Assembly (NCBI GenBank): GCA_902470065.1
Contig: CABRFA010000004.1
Span: forward strand, 1 to 64,000
Length of the DNA: 64,000 nucleotides
Source of the DNA: an uncultured Collinsella sp.
GTDB lineage: Bacteria > Actinomycetota > Coriobacteriia > Coriobacteriales > Coriobacteriaceae
Direction of reading: 5' to 3'
Shown: one piece after another, positions 24,797 to 34,091 of the stretch
Position numbering within the stretch: position 1 is the first letter of the stretch
How the letters are laid out: the number at the start of each line of letters is the position of its first letter
The notes under the pieces: model-generated
The model's database searches: none
What the model saw: the letters and a program-made list of their open reading frames with translations, nothing else
What the model was told of the DNA's origin: nothing
Program-made: the position numbers and the translations under genes

Positions 24797-27700
24797 ATGC
24801 TCAACAACATCCGAACAGGTACGAGGAAATTCCTCGTCGTGCTCATGGCGTTTATCTTTGCCAGTTCGAGCACGGGAATGACCGCGTTTGCCGAGGAGGT
24901 GAGCACGGGCGTAGCCGCGGCGGCCGATCAGGTCACCGCGGCGGGCGATGATGGGCAGGGCAGGCCTAATGAAGATGAGCCTTCTGCCGACGCTGAAACC
25001 GGCATGGCAGATGACGGCAGCACGCAGGAGCAGGAAAGCTCCGGTGTTGCCGTGCAGTCTATTGCGTCCGAGGAAACGGTACCGGCTGCACAGGTCGAAG
25101 AAGCGGGTTCTTTCGCCAAGGTAGTGCACTCGGGCGAGACGGTGATCGTCAACGATGCGGCCGATATGCCTGAGACCATTGAGGCGGGTGCGACCGTCAA
25201 GCTCGGCGCGAATATTTCGATGGGCGCTGACCAGCAGATCGAGACCGTTGACGGCACCCTGGATGGCCAGGGCCACACGGTCACCATTAACGGCAAGGCC
25301 GTTGCGAATAATGTGGCCGGCTCGATTCAGAACCTGGGCGTGACAGGCTCGGTCTCGAGCACCGACAATGTGGGCTCCATTGCCATGAAACTTTCTGGCA
25401 CCATCCAGATGTGCTGGTCCACGGCAAGCGTGAACCTTAGCGGCTGGATGGGCTGTGCCGGTGGCCTGGTCGGCGGTATGACGTCCGGAAAGATCGTCAA
25501 TTCCTATTTTGCCGGCTCAGGCGTTGAGATGAACGGTGGCCTGGTCGGTGAGGCTCAGGCCGGATCACTGTTGAACTGCCTATATACCGTAGGTTTTTCG
25601 CCTGCCGAGATGAACAACCCTAGCGGCTTTAACAAGGGAAACGCGGCTAAAGCCGCCGACCTCTCTTCTGCTGAATCACTCGACGTGCTCAATACCGATG
25701 CGCCGTCGACTGGCTTTTCCTGGGTGTCCAATGGTGGCCTGCCCTTGCTTGTGAGCGGCTCTGCCCCCGTCGTTGTCAATAAGGACGCGCTCGTCGCGGC
25801 TATCACGGCCGCCGAGGCGCTCAACGAGTCAGACTACACAACGGATTCCTGGTCCGCCTTTGCCGCTGCTCTTGCGGAAGCCAAAATCGTCAACGATAAC
25901 GACGATGCATCTCAGTCCGATGTAAATGCGGCGGTCAAGACGCTCAAGGATGCCTCGGATGCGCTTGAGAAAAAGAAACCGACGGCTCCCGTCGCCCAGC
26001 CGGAGAGCGTCAAGCACATCTCGTCGCAGGATGACTTCATGTATATGAACGTCAAGGATGCGAGCAACTACTATGTGCTCGATAGCGACATTGTGATTGA
26101 TGACGAATGGTTCTTCGGACCCACAGGCGAGCTCAATTGCGCGTTTGACGGACAGGGTCACACTATTACCTTTGACAACAAGGGAGGCGTTAAGTCTCTG
26201 TTTGAGAGCGTTGGCTCCACCGGCGTCATCCAGAATGTCTCTTTTGCCGGTGAGCTCAAACAGGCCATGGACGGCAAGTCGTTTGGTCCGCTTGGCAATC
26301 AGGTAAAGGGCTCTGTCATTAATTGCTCCACGTCCGTTACGGGTAAGGGCGTTGCTGGCTTTGGCCGTACGCTCTAGGGCGGCGTGATCTCCAATTGCAT
26401 GTCCACCGCCGCTTCGACCGGCGGCGTGCTCTTTGCGAGCTACAACTCCGGACAGCTCATCAATACGTACTGGCAGGAGGGCCTTACCAACAAGGTTGTC
26501 TTTCCCACGGACGCGCTCGTTAACTCCTATGCTGTCGATACCGATGACATGAAGACGGCGACCTTTGTCGAAAATCTCAACGTCAATCGTGGTGAAAACG
26601 GTAGCGTGTGGGGTATGGGGTCTGATGGCTTTCCGCACTTCGGTGAGAATCTAGACCACGAGTCTTCTGAGAGCCCTACTGCAAGCAATAAGTACGAGGT
26701 GAAGTTCACGCCTGCCCGTACCGGCAAGACCGTAACTGCTGCCGATGGTGTGCTCTGCCCGTCTCCCGACGACGTTGTGGTGGGCGAGAACGGTGCCGCC
26801 TGCGTTTCGGGCACGCTTGAGCTCGATGGCCTGCCCAAGGATGCCAAGGTGACCTGGGGTACCCCAGATGCCAACAGGGGTGATATCGCCGTTAACGAGG
26901 AAACGGGCCTGCTGCACGTGTATAACGACGCCGTAGGTACGGTAACCGCCACACTCCACAAGGACGACGGCACTACCGAGAACGTCGCGACCGTTGTGGT
27001 CAAGGCGGTGTCCAAACCGATCGATGATTTTCAGATTTGGTATAACGGCGCAAACGTGACGGGCGGCACTATTGCGGTTGCGGGTTCCGAGGTCAAGAAT
27101 CTTGAAGTCCGTGTTCATTACACCGATGCCGCCGAGGGCGAGTACACTCCTGTTTCCTATGCGCGTTTTCGCTTTGTCGGCACGCCTGCGAACGTACTTT
27201 ACTCCAATCCCGGATCCGCCTGCTTTTATTTTAAGAAGCCGGGCGAGGCCACGATTCGGGTATCTTCACGCGCAAATCTCGATATCGCCTCCAAGAGCGT
27301 GACGGTCACGTCGAGCTATGTGCCAGCGACGAGCGTCTCGCTTGGCTATAACGAGGACGGCGAGACTGTCTATCTGCACGGTCGCAATCCGCTTGCCAAA
27401 GGCGCCTTCCTGACCGATAAGGCTGCGCCGGTTGTGGGACCCGAAAACGCGAGTGATCGCGCTTGCTACACGGTCACCTCGAGTGATTCTGCGGTTGCCG
27501 AGTACACTACGAGCGGCGAGATTGGCTTTACGCCGTATAAGGCCGGTAAGACGACATTTGAGGCGACGGTCGAAAACCAGGACGGCAGCGTCATCTCCTC
27601 GGGCAAGCGAGAGGTTACCTACGCTTACCGGAACCCACTGAAATCGGTGACAATCACAAATGTCCCTGCGTCCGTTAAGGCCGGTAAGACCGTCGAACTC

Positions 27701-29326
27701 AACCTGAGTTATACGGGTGAGAACGATGCCGAGCGCTGGAGTGTTTCCGAGCCCGGTATGCAATGGAGTGTGGCGACCGAGGAAGGTCGGGATGCCTCGG
27801 ATGCCGTGAGTATCGACCGACGCGCTCTTGGTGATTGGAAGCACGTTGACGGTGCTCCTGACGACGGCTTGTTTGTGGCGAGCGGCGCCTATGTCCTGAC
27901 GGCGAACAAGGCCGGTACCTATACGGTGACCGGTACGCCGATCGATCAGACTGCCGGTGCCCAGGCCATCTCCTTTGAGATTACGGTTGACGGAATCGTT
28001 GCCTCGCCGGATAACGAGGCAAAGGCCGACGAAGGCACCCTTTCCGCTGCCAAGTACTTTGACGTCAACCGTACGATCGATGCGTACACCTATGGTCAAG
28101 AATGGGAGATTTACGCCTTCGCAACGTCGGGGCGCAAGATTGACGACGCACTGATCGCGAATTACAAGAAGTCCCTTACCGTTCATAAGGCCGAGTGGTC
28201 GGGCAACACCGCCAAGGTGACTGATTGCGAGCGAGTTGCCCTTGCGCTAACCGCGCTTGGCGAGGATATCACCTCTTTCGATGGCGTGAATCTCATTGCT
28301 GACATTTGCTCTCACGAAGATCTTGTGGCTTCGGCGAACAACGTGGTCTATGCGCTGATCGCCCTTGACGAGGCGGGTATTTCGAATGAGGCGCTGCGTG
28401 CGTCCGGCTCTTCTTGGACACGTGCTCAGCTTGTTTGCGCACTGCTTTCGTTCCAGAATCCCGACGGCGGTTTTACCATCGATGCGGGCGGTGCGAGCAA
28501 CGTCGATATGACCGCTATGGCACTTCAGGCGCTTGCACCCTATGTCGATGATGACGCGTGCGCCGTCGCCCCGGCCTCGAATGGCCAACCTTCTGTTGCA
28601 TCTGCTGTCGACAATGCGCTCGGCTTCCTTAGGGGTCAGATGAACGGCCTTTGCGATTTTGGGTCCGTTGAGTCGAATGCCCAGGTGCTGCTCGCTCTTG
28701 TGGCTCTTGGCAAGGATCCCGTAAATACCAAGAACGGTTTTGCAATGGGTACGAATAGCCTGATTTCTGCAATCTGCGCCTACGAGGTTGCCGACGGCAA
28801 GGGCTACGCTCATACCATGGGATCCGACGGTAAGCCCGGCAATGCCAACGCGCTTGCGACTGTACAGGCCTTACGAGCCCTTTCGGCCTATAAGTCCGCG
28901 GGGTCCGGTGTGACCTGGTCCAAGATCGGTGGCGTAAAAGCCGGTGTCGTCGAACCGGGCGGCTCGATAAAACCCGTGACGCCCGAGGTACCCGTTCCTA
29001 CGGTCCCGACGAAGAATCCGACGCCCGCGGTCATGCCGACCGGTTCGCAGAGGGGCGATGGCTCCGGCGATAAGCAGGGCGGTTCTGGAATGCAGGAAGT
29101 TGTTGCTTCGCAGAATGTGGATGCCAACAAGGGCGAGTCCGATAAGAAGTCCGGCTCCGACGAGTCTTCCGGTTCGAAAACGACGTCCGCTGCTGCCGCA
29201 TCACGCAAGGGTGCTTTGGATGGGCGAGGCGGCGTTAACCCGGTCGCTGTTACCGGTGTTGTTGTCGGTATCGTGTGCCTTGCGGCTATTGGTGCGTGGT
29301 TTGTGCGCTCCCGTAAGAGCGCATAG
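24797..29326 (+). pseudogene. large secreted, membrane-anchored protein with in-frame TAG, under B12 riboswitch
   Basis: One continuous reading frame of about 1,500 codons interrupted only by TAG at 26375-26377. Order: signal peptide (FLVVLMAFIFASSSTGMTAFA), acidic low-complexity stretch, GLUG/beta-helix repeats (LDGQGHTVTING ... GGLVGGMTSGKIVNSYFAG), a FIVAR-type helical module (NKDALVAAITAAEALNESDYT), a second beta-helix block spanning the TAG, Ig-like domains, then an alpha/alpha-barrel (squalene-cyclase/transcobalamin-like) domain around NPDGGFTIDAGGASNVDMTAMALQAL. A Pro/Ser-rich stalk and a C-terminal membrane helix with RSRKSA follow; no LPxTG is seen. With the cobalamin riboswitch this suggests surface capture of corrinoids (inference). 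The TAG could be a true mutation (CAG to TAG), readthrough, or sequencing error. Confidence 0.75.
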
Positions 29327-29400
29327 CGACTCGACGCCTGTAACGTCCGTCGTTTGATACGCGGGTGAGTTGTGCCGTTCGTGTCGTGGCTTTATAGATG

Positions 29401-29440
29401 AACGGGCTCCGGGTTAAGACGACCCGGAGCCCGTTTGCGT
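29401..29440 (+). terminator. terminator of the large surface protein gene
   Basis: Perfect 14-bp stem AACGGGCTCCGGGT / ACCCGGAGCCCGTT with a 7-nt loop, then TTGCG. It also lies downstream of the converging flavodoxin gene. Confidence 0.85.
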
Positions 29441-29465
29441 TGCATCTGTCGTGTCAATGGGTGGT

Positions 29466-29885
29466 TTATGCCAGCTCCGCTCCCAGGGCCTTGCAGGCCG
29501 CCTCGCCCTCATCATCGGGCGCATCGTAGCAAATGACGGAATCGACGACGTTGACGCCGGCCTCGTCGGCGTCGGCCTTCCAGTTGTCCATCCACTCGCC
29601 CTCTGCCCACGAATAGGAGCCAAAGAGGACGACCTTCTTGTCGCCGAGGGTCTCCTTGACCTCGTCCCACATCGGCTGGAACTCATCGTACTCGAGTTCC
29701 TCGGAGCCCATGGCGGGGCAGCCGAAGGCGAAGGCGTCGTAGTCGGCGGCTCTGTCGGCAGAGAAGTCGGCGCAGGGGATGACCTCAGTCTCGGCACCCG
29801 CGGACGTGGCGCCTTCGGCGACGAGGTTTGCCATGGCCTCAGTATTGCCCGTGCCGCTCCAATAGACGACAGCGATCTTGCTCAT
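29466..29885 (-). CDS. flavodoxin
   Basis: 139-aa FMN electron carrier: phosphate loop VVYWSGTGNTEAMANLV, FGCPAMGSEELEYDEFQPMW, and the second FMN loop FGSYSWAEGEWMDNW. It often replaces ferredoxin when iron is short. It is the second gene after the DUF3793 protein (45-bp gap), and the promoter upstream of the pair carries two AGGCT-AC repeats that could bind a metalloregulator. Confidence 0.95.
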   Translation of the reverse strand: MSKIAVVYWSGTGNTEAMANLVAEGATSAGAETEVIPCADFSADRAADYDAFAFGCPAMGSEELEYDEFQPMWDEVKETLGDKKVVLFGSYSWAEGEWMDNWKADADEAGVNVVDSVICYDAPDDEGEAACKALGAELA

Positions 29886-29930
29886 GTTTTGTCCTTTCGG
29901 TTGTGCGGCGCAGGCCGCGGCTTGTACGTT

Positions 29931-30635
29931 CTATCGGGTTGCCTGGGCAAGTTGCGCCAGGCTGCAGCCCTGCTGATAGACAAAGGTGAAGTATTGGGTG
30001 CAGGCACGGTAGGCATCAAACGTCGCAAGCGCCTGCTCGACATTTTCGTAGACCTTCCAGGCCCCAAAGACCTTGTAGTTCTCGCCGCGCTGGACGATAA
30101 ACTCGTGCACGTCGTCGTAGGGATATCCAAGGAAGTAGCCTATTTCGTGCGGAAACTCGCAGGTGCAGTCTTTGCTGCAGCTAGCTTGCTGGGGTAGTGC
30201 GCATCGAGTCTGGCTACAGGCGCATTCCGCGACGTTATTGCTCGCGAGCGTGATGCGTGATGCCAAATGCACAAGGCATGTCGAAAGGTCTCTCGTGTCG
30301 TAGCCTGCCGAGGCGAGCGCCGTTTGGGCGCGAGGGTCTGCGAAATAGGTGGTGAGGCTTTTGGCCCGGTACACGTACACGAGCGCTCCGCAGGGCCGCC
30401 AGACCAAAACACTCAGGTGGATGCCGAGCGGGTCAAGCTCGCGATTGCACTGGGCGATAACGTTGAGCAGGCGTGCTCGGCGTTCTGCGATGTTTTCGGT
30501 TGCGGTTGAGCCGTCCCCGTGGGCGTAGGTGCCTGGATAGGTAAAGAGCGATGCCGGCTTGATGCCCGCGAGCGTGGGAGAGCAGTTGCGCACGACCGCT
30601 GCCTGAAACGTTGGAATGTCTATGGTTCGAGTCAC
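29931..30635 (-). CDS. DUF3793-family protein
   Basis: 234 aa, GTG start with AAGGAG upstream. Recognisable blocks are VVRNCSPTLAGIKPASLFTYP, LGIHLSVLVWRPCGALVYVYR and the C-terminal EIGYFLGYPYDDVHEFIVQRGENYKVFGAWKVYENVEQA, as in the DUF3793 family. A central Cys-rich insert (ECACSQTRCALPQQASCSKDCTC) could bind metal. The family has no defined biochemical function, but pairing with a flavodoxin is common, so a redox or metal-stress role is likely. First gene of the two-gene unit. Confidence 0.85.
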   Translation of the reverse strand: MTRTIDIPTFQAAVVRNCSPTLAGIKPASLFTYPGTYAHGDGSTATENIAERRARLLNVIAQCNRELDPLGIHLSVLVWRPCGALVYVYRAKSLTTYFADPRAQTALASAGYDTRDLSTCLVHLASRITLASNNVAECACSQTRCALPQQASCSKDCTCEFPHEIGYFLGYPYDDVHEFIVQRGENYKVFGAWKVYENVEQALATFDAYRACTQYFTFVYQQGCSLAQLAQATR

Positions 30636-30673
30636 GGCGCTCCTTACGAATCAAAACTGTTAGCCTAGGAAAA

Positions 30674-30701
30674 CTTATACACGAAAGTAAGCCTTGGTCA
30701 A
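30674..30701 (-). promoter_or_regulatory. promoter for DUF3793-flavodoxin
   Basis: On the minus strand, -35 TTGACC (30701-30696), a 16-bp spacer, -10 TATAAG (30679-30674). Direct AGGCTTAC and AGGCTAAC motifs lie in the spacer and just after the -10, plausible half-sites for a DtxR/Fur-type iron regulator. Confidence 0.6.
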
Positions 30702-30727
30702 CTAAAAAGTTTGAAGAGGGAAACTAA

Positions 30728-30780
30728 TTGACCGAACGGACATGATTTTGGGTTAAGATGGGGACACCCCATGGGGGTAT
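30728..30780 (+). promoter_or_regulatory. promoter and copper-type operator of the HMA gene
   Basis: TTGACC (30728-30733) and TAAGAT (30754-30759), a long 20-bp spacer, precede the GC palindrome ACACCCCATGGGGGTAT (30764-30780). Palindromes of ACCCC/GGGGT type are typical CsoR (copper-sensing repressor) operators. No csoR gene is in the window. Confidence 0.55.
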
Positions 30781-30809
30781 CTAGATAGGGTTACTTGAAA
30801 GGGGAACGC

Positions 30810-31193
30810 ATGAGTGACTTGTTCAACCCTGCGAATCTCATCGTGCTGGCCGTCATTGCCGTCGGTTTGTTCTTTGGGTTGCGTCGCATTGCCGCTTCGA
30901 CTCGCGGAAAGAGCTGCTGCTGTGACGGCGCGAGCGGAAAGAAGGCCAAGAAAGTCGTGGTCGCGGATACCGATCCGTCTCATTATCCCTATAGCGAGGA
31001 GCTGCTCATCGGCGGTATGAGTTGCGATGGCTGCGCTCAGAACGTGGCCAATGCCCTGAATGCACTGGATGGCGTGTGGGCAACGGTGACGTATGCGGAC
31101 CACACGGCGCGCGTGCGCTCTAAGCAGCAGATCGATCGCGGTGCTCTCGTGGCCGCCGTGAAGGACGCGGGTTACTACGTCATGACGCTCTAA
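30810..31193 (+). CDS. membrane-anchored heavy-metal-associated (HMA) domain protein
   Basis: 127 aa: one N-terminal membrane helix (LIVLAVIAVGLFFGL), a Cys cluster (KSCCCDGASG), then an HMA ferredoxin-like domain with the metal-binding GGMSCDGCAQNVANAL and the GYYVM end typical of copper chaperones and P-type ATPase N-domains. It probably buffers or hands over copper at the membrane. No copper ATPase is adjacent. ATG at 30810 follows GAAAGGGG. Confidence 0.9.
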   Translation: MSDLFNPANLIVLAVIAVGLFFGLRRIAASTRGKSCCCDGASGKKAKKVVVADTDPSHYPYSEELLIGGMSCDGCAQNVANALNALDGVWATVTYADHTARVRSKQQIDRGALVAAVKDAGYYVMTL

Positions 31194-31219
31194 GCGCCGC
31201 CCTGGATGCGCTTCCTTGG

Positions 31220-31645
31220 CTAGGCCCGTCCGCGCAGTTCGATGTCTTGGATGTCGTCGAAGTCGATGGCGATGTCTTTGAGCTTGAGGAGCTTGAAGGC
31301 AGGGAGCACCTCGTCAAGGATGCCCGTGCGGCTACGATAGCCGTACGTATCGTAATAGGTGACGCGCACCAGGTCGCCGCGTTTGAGGCCCTCGAGCTTT
31401 TTCGAAAGCTCGAGGGCTTTTTCTTCCGTAAGTTCGCATTTGGGCTCAACAGTGATCTCTTGTTTGCGCACGAGCTCGTAGTATCCCGTGAGGGCGGCAA
31501 AGGGCATAAACTGTGCGGCGCGGTTGGCGCGCACAGCACCGTTGGCGGTGAGCTTTGGGTCGGCGGAGCGACGTCTTCCCTCGGGGTCCGCTAGGCGTTC
31601 AAAAGGCGTCGGTGGCCGCATCGGCTGTTGTTGGGACTTAGGCAC
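31220..31645 (-). CDS. YolD-like protein
   Basis: 141 aa with the YolD-family core (NRAAQFMPFAALTGYYELVRKQEI ... LKRGDLVRVTYYDTYGYRSRTGIL ... FDDIQDIEL). YolD proteins are regularly encoded next to Y-family polymerases. Here the start codon overlaps the umuC stop by 8 bp, so it is translated from the same mRNA and the same LexA-type promoter. Molecular role unknown; probably an accessory or modulator of the polymerase. Confidence 0.88.
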   Translation of the reverse strand: MPKSQQQPMRPPTPFERLADPEGRRRSADPKLTANGAVRANRAAQFMPFAALTGYYELVRKQEITVEPKCELTEEKALELSKKLEGLKRGDLVRVTYYDTYGYRSRTGILDEVLPAFKLLKLKDIAIDFDDIQDIELRGRA

Positions 31646-33143
31646 GATGTCCTCCTACCTGATCGTTGCGTTCGCGTGCGGTGGCGCCGGCGGTAAAGCT
31701 TAATCCCTTGACCAGGGCGTTTTTGCCGTACTTGCCTTTCACGGCCAGGACGGCGCGCGCCAGGTCGCGCTCGCGCTCATCCGCCTCGATATCGCTAAAT
31801 AGATCGATGGTGGCAAATTCCTCGGGCATGAGGTTGCCAAATCCCAGGTTGATGCGTTTGACCGGTCGTTTGGGATCGACGGTCTGCGCCCAGAGCTCAT
31901 CGAAATAGCCCATGATCTTCTTAAACGAATTGGTTCGCTCGGGCAGCTTTCGCGAAGCGTTGGAGTGCGCGAAGAGCGCGGCATAGCCACCGCGCGGTTT
32001 GCCGCCATGCTCTCCCACAAAGATGCCATCGATTGCCTGCGCCTCACGCACCAAGCGCCGCCGTTCGTCATCGCGTTGGACGGGCTTGGGCGCACGGGGT
32101 GCGAGCTCGGGTCCAGCAGTTACGGCGGGTTCGATGCTCGACGTGCTCGAGCGTAGGTGTCCGCATCCGTCCACATATTGCGCTGTGCCGCTGGCGTCGA
32201 GGCGGCGTATGTCGGCTCGTTCGCTCGCATAACCCACAAAGAGCGAGATGCTGTCGCACACCACATGCTTGTCGATTAAATCCAGCACGGCGTTGTCGAC
32301 CATCTCGCGCAAGACGGTGTAGGCCTGCTCGTAGGCATAGCCCTTCGAGAGCACCTGCCCTGTGGTGGTCGAGGTCGCTTGTGGGCGATAAGCTTGGATA
32401 TCGGCGATAGTTGTCGGCTCGCGCCCAAAGGCGTGGTCGATGAGATACTCGGCATTGACGCCGAGCTCGTCGTAAAGCAGGTTTTCGTCGAGCGCGGCGA
32501 CGCCCATCAGGTCGTAGACACCGTATTTTTCGAGACGGGCCGCCACGCCGGGGCCGATGCCCCAGATGTCGGTGATGGGGCGATGGGGCCAGATCTCCTT
32601 GCGAAAGGTCTCGTCGTCGAGTTTGCCAATACGACTGGGCACGTGCTTGGCGGTGATATCGAGTGCAACCTTGGCCTGGAATAGGTTGGGGCCGATGCCG
32701 ACCGTCGCTGTGATGCCGGTACGTGCCAAGACCTCGTCGCGCAACATGCAGGCGAAGCCTTCCGCATCGGTGTGATAGAGGTCCAGATAGGGCGTCACGT
32801 CGATAAAACACTCATCGATGGAGTAGACGTGCACGTCCTGGGGGCTGACGTATTCCAGATAGATGCCGTAGATTTGCGCCGACACTTCCATGTAGTGCTG
32901 CATGCGCGGTACGGCCTTAATGTAGTCGATGCCATCGGGTATTTCGAACAGGCGACAGCGGTTGTGAATCCCTAGGTCCTTCATGGCCTGCGTGATAGCG
33001 AGACAGATGGTCGTGCGTCCGCGCGATTCGTCGGCAACGACCAGGTTGGTGGTGAGCGGATTGAGCCCACGATCGACGCACTCGACGCTGGCATAAAACG
33101 TCTTGAGGTCGATGCAGATGTAGGTGTGCTGCTCGTGCGCCAT
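31638..33143 (-). CDS. Y-family DNA polymerase (UmuC/DinB)
   Basis: Translesion DNA polymerase of 501 aa. The catalytic acidic residues are in ICIDLKTFYASVECVDRGLNP and VHVYSIDECFIDVTPYL, the helix-hairpin-helix in DIWGIGPGVAARLEKYGV, and a C-terminal little-finger domain follows. The ATG at 33143 has GGAGGG upstream. A LexA-box-like palindrome sits about 30 bp upstream, implying SOS control. yolD follows with overlap. Confidence 0.94.
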   Translation of the reverse strand: MAHEQHTYICIDLKTFYASVECVDRGLNPLTTNLVVADESRGRTTICLAITQAMKDLGIHNRCRLFEIPDGIDYIKAVPRMQHYMEVSAQIYGIYLEYVSPQDVHVYSIDECFIDVTPYLDLYHTDAEGFACMLRDEVLARTGITATVGIGPNLFQAKVALDITAKHVPSRIGKLDDETFRKEIWPHRPITDIWGIGPGVAARLEKYGVYDLMGVAALDENLLYDELGVNAEYLIDHAFGREPTTIADIQAYRPQATSTTTGQVLSKGYAYEQAYTVLREMVDNAVLDLIDKHVVCDSISLFVGYASERADIRRLDASGTAQYVDGCGHLRSSTSSIEPAVTAGPELAPRAPKPVQRDDERRRLVREAQAIDGIFVGEHGGKPRGGYAALFAHSNASRKLPERTNSFKKIMGYFDELWAQTVDPKRPVKRINLGFGNLMPEEFATIDLFSDIEADERERDLARAVLAVKGKYGKNALVKGLSFTAGATARERNDQVGGHRA

Positions 33144-33171
33144 CCGAGCCCTCCCATCAAACACATGTTCT

Positions 33172-33191
33172 TATCGAATACCTGTTCGATA
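33172..33191 (-). promoter_or_regulatory. LexA (SOS) box upstream of umuC
   Basis: TATCGAA-N6-TTCGATA palindrome. Its core CGAATACCTGTTCG differs by one base from the Gram-positive/actinobacterial CGAAC-N4-GTTCG consensus and lies 29 bp before the umuC start. Confidence 0.75.
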
Positions 33192-33217
33192 ATACCTGCT
33201 CGACCGGACACCGTCAA

Positions 33218-33234
33218 AACCTGTCCCTTTTTGG
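33218..33234 (+). repeat. short dispersed repeat, copy 1
   Basis: AACCTGTCCCTTTTTGG, identical to 33952-33968, in the same orientation. Here ACCTG pairs with CAGGT just downstream as a small hairpin. The two copies bracket the gene at 33368-33892. Confidence 0.7.
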
Positions 33235-33367
33235 CAGGTATGGTCGTGCGACTGCATCGGGTTTTTAACGCAGCCCTAAAGAGCGCGAAACAGCTCGGAA
33301 AAGCTCGCTTCGTAGCATGGGCCTAACGATTGGTGCCACCTACATGCACGGAAGGGTTGTGGAAACG

Positions 33368-33892
33368 ATGGTCAACTATGGGTTTGGTATGCCGACGCGC
33401 CTTGTTGCGGATGGAGACGTGGCTCGCTGGTGTGGACGATTGGTCGCTCACTACGGCGGCACCAAGGCGCTGGTCGTGCTGGGCGGTGACAGGCATACGC
33501 GTGATGAGCTCGTCTCGGCGGCGCTCGGCTCGCTTGATCGAGCCCTGCTCGAGCGCGTGCTTTTTCGCTGCGGCTCGGTTGAGGGCGACGGGGGAGACGA
33601 GCTGATCGACGAAGCCGTGGCCCTGGCGACCGACGAAGGCGTGGACTTTGTCCTGGCGATTGGCGATGCCGATACTGCCGGCTTTGCGCGCGAGCTCGCG
33701 CGGCGCATGGCGGTGCTCGATGCCGGCGAAGACGGCTTTGTGCCTTATGGATGTATTGTCTTGGCGGGCAAGGTGCCTGCTGTCGTGGGAGCCGGCGAGG
33801 TGCCCGTTTTTGCCATCATTGCGCCCGAACTGCTGGAGGGTATCGGGTCTCCTCTGCGCGAGCTGCTCGGCAGTGTGTGCGCCGCGACCTAA
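33368..33892 (+). CDS. half-length iron-alcohol-dehydrogenase-like protein
   Basis: About 174 aa that follow the N-terminal NAD-binding half of Fe-dependent alcohol dehydrogenases: NYGFGMPTRLVADGD, KALVVLGGDRHTRDELVSAAL, then EAVALATDEGVDFVLAIGDADTAGFARELARRMA, which corresponds to the family's VDFVLAVGGGS block with the GGGS motif changed to GDAD. The C-terminal metal-binding half is missing, so normal enzyme activity is unlikely. It may be a remnant or a repurposed nucleotide-binding domain. The start is uncertain (ATG 33368 or 33347). Confidence 0.6.
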   Translation: MVNYGFGMPTRLVADGDVARWCGRLVAHYGGTKALVVLGGDRHTRDELVSAALGSLDRALLERVLFRCGSVEGDGGDELIDEAVALATDEGVDFVLAIGDADTAGFARELARRMAVLDAGEDGFVPYGCIVLAGKVPAVVGAGEVPVFAIIAPELLEGIGSPLRELLGSVCAAT

Positions 33893-33911
33893 TATCTGCC
33901 ATAAAGGGATG

Positions 33912-33968
33912 GGTTATTTTTGGTAGGTAAAGCGTTTGACCTGCCAAAATAAACCTGTCCCTTTTTGG
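33912..33968 (+). repeat. inverted repeat plus copy 2 of the short repeat
   Basis: GGTTATTTTTGGTAGGT pairs with ACCTGCCAAAATAAACC (hairpin after the half-ADH gene). It runs into AACCTGTCCCTTTTTGG (33952-33968), the second copy of the motif at 33218. It probably acts as terminator for the small gene. Confidence 0.7.
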
Positions 33969-34091
33969 TCGGTTGCCGTTTGGGGGCCGATTGGCAACGC
34001 TCGCTGATTATAGTCTTGACCTGCGCTAGAATAGTGGCATCTGAATGTCCGGGCGCATGGAGGCATGCGCCCGTATGCTGAGGAGGACTCT

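Noticed and set aside
29230..29326. Sortase (LPxTG) anchor at the end of the surface protein
   Set aside because: A membrane helix and basic tail are present but no LPxTG-like motif precedes them.
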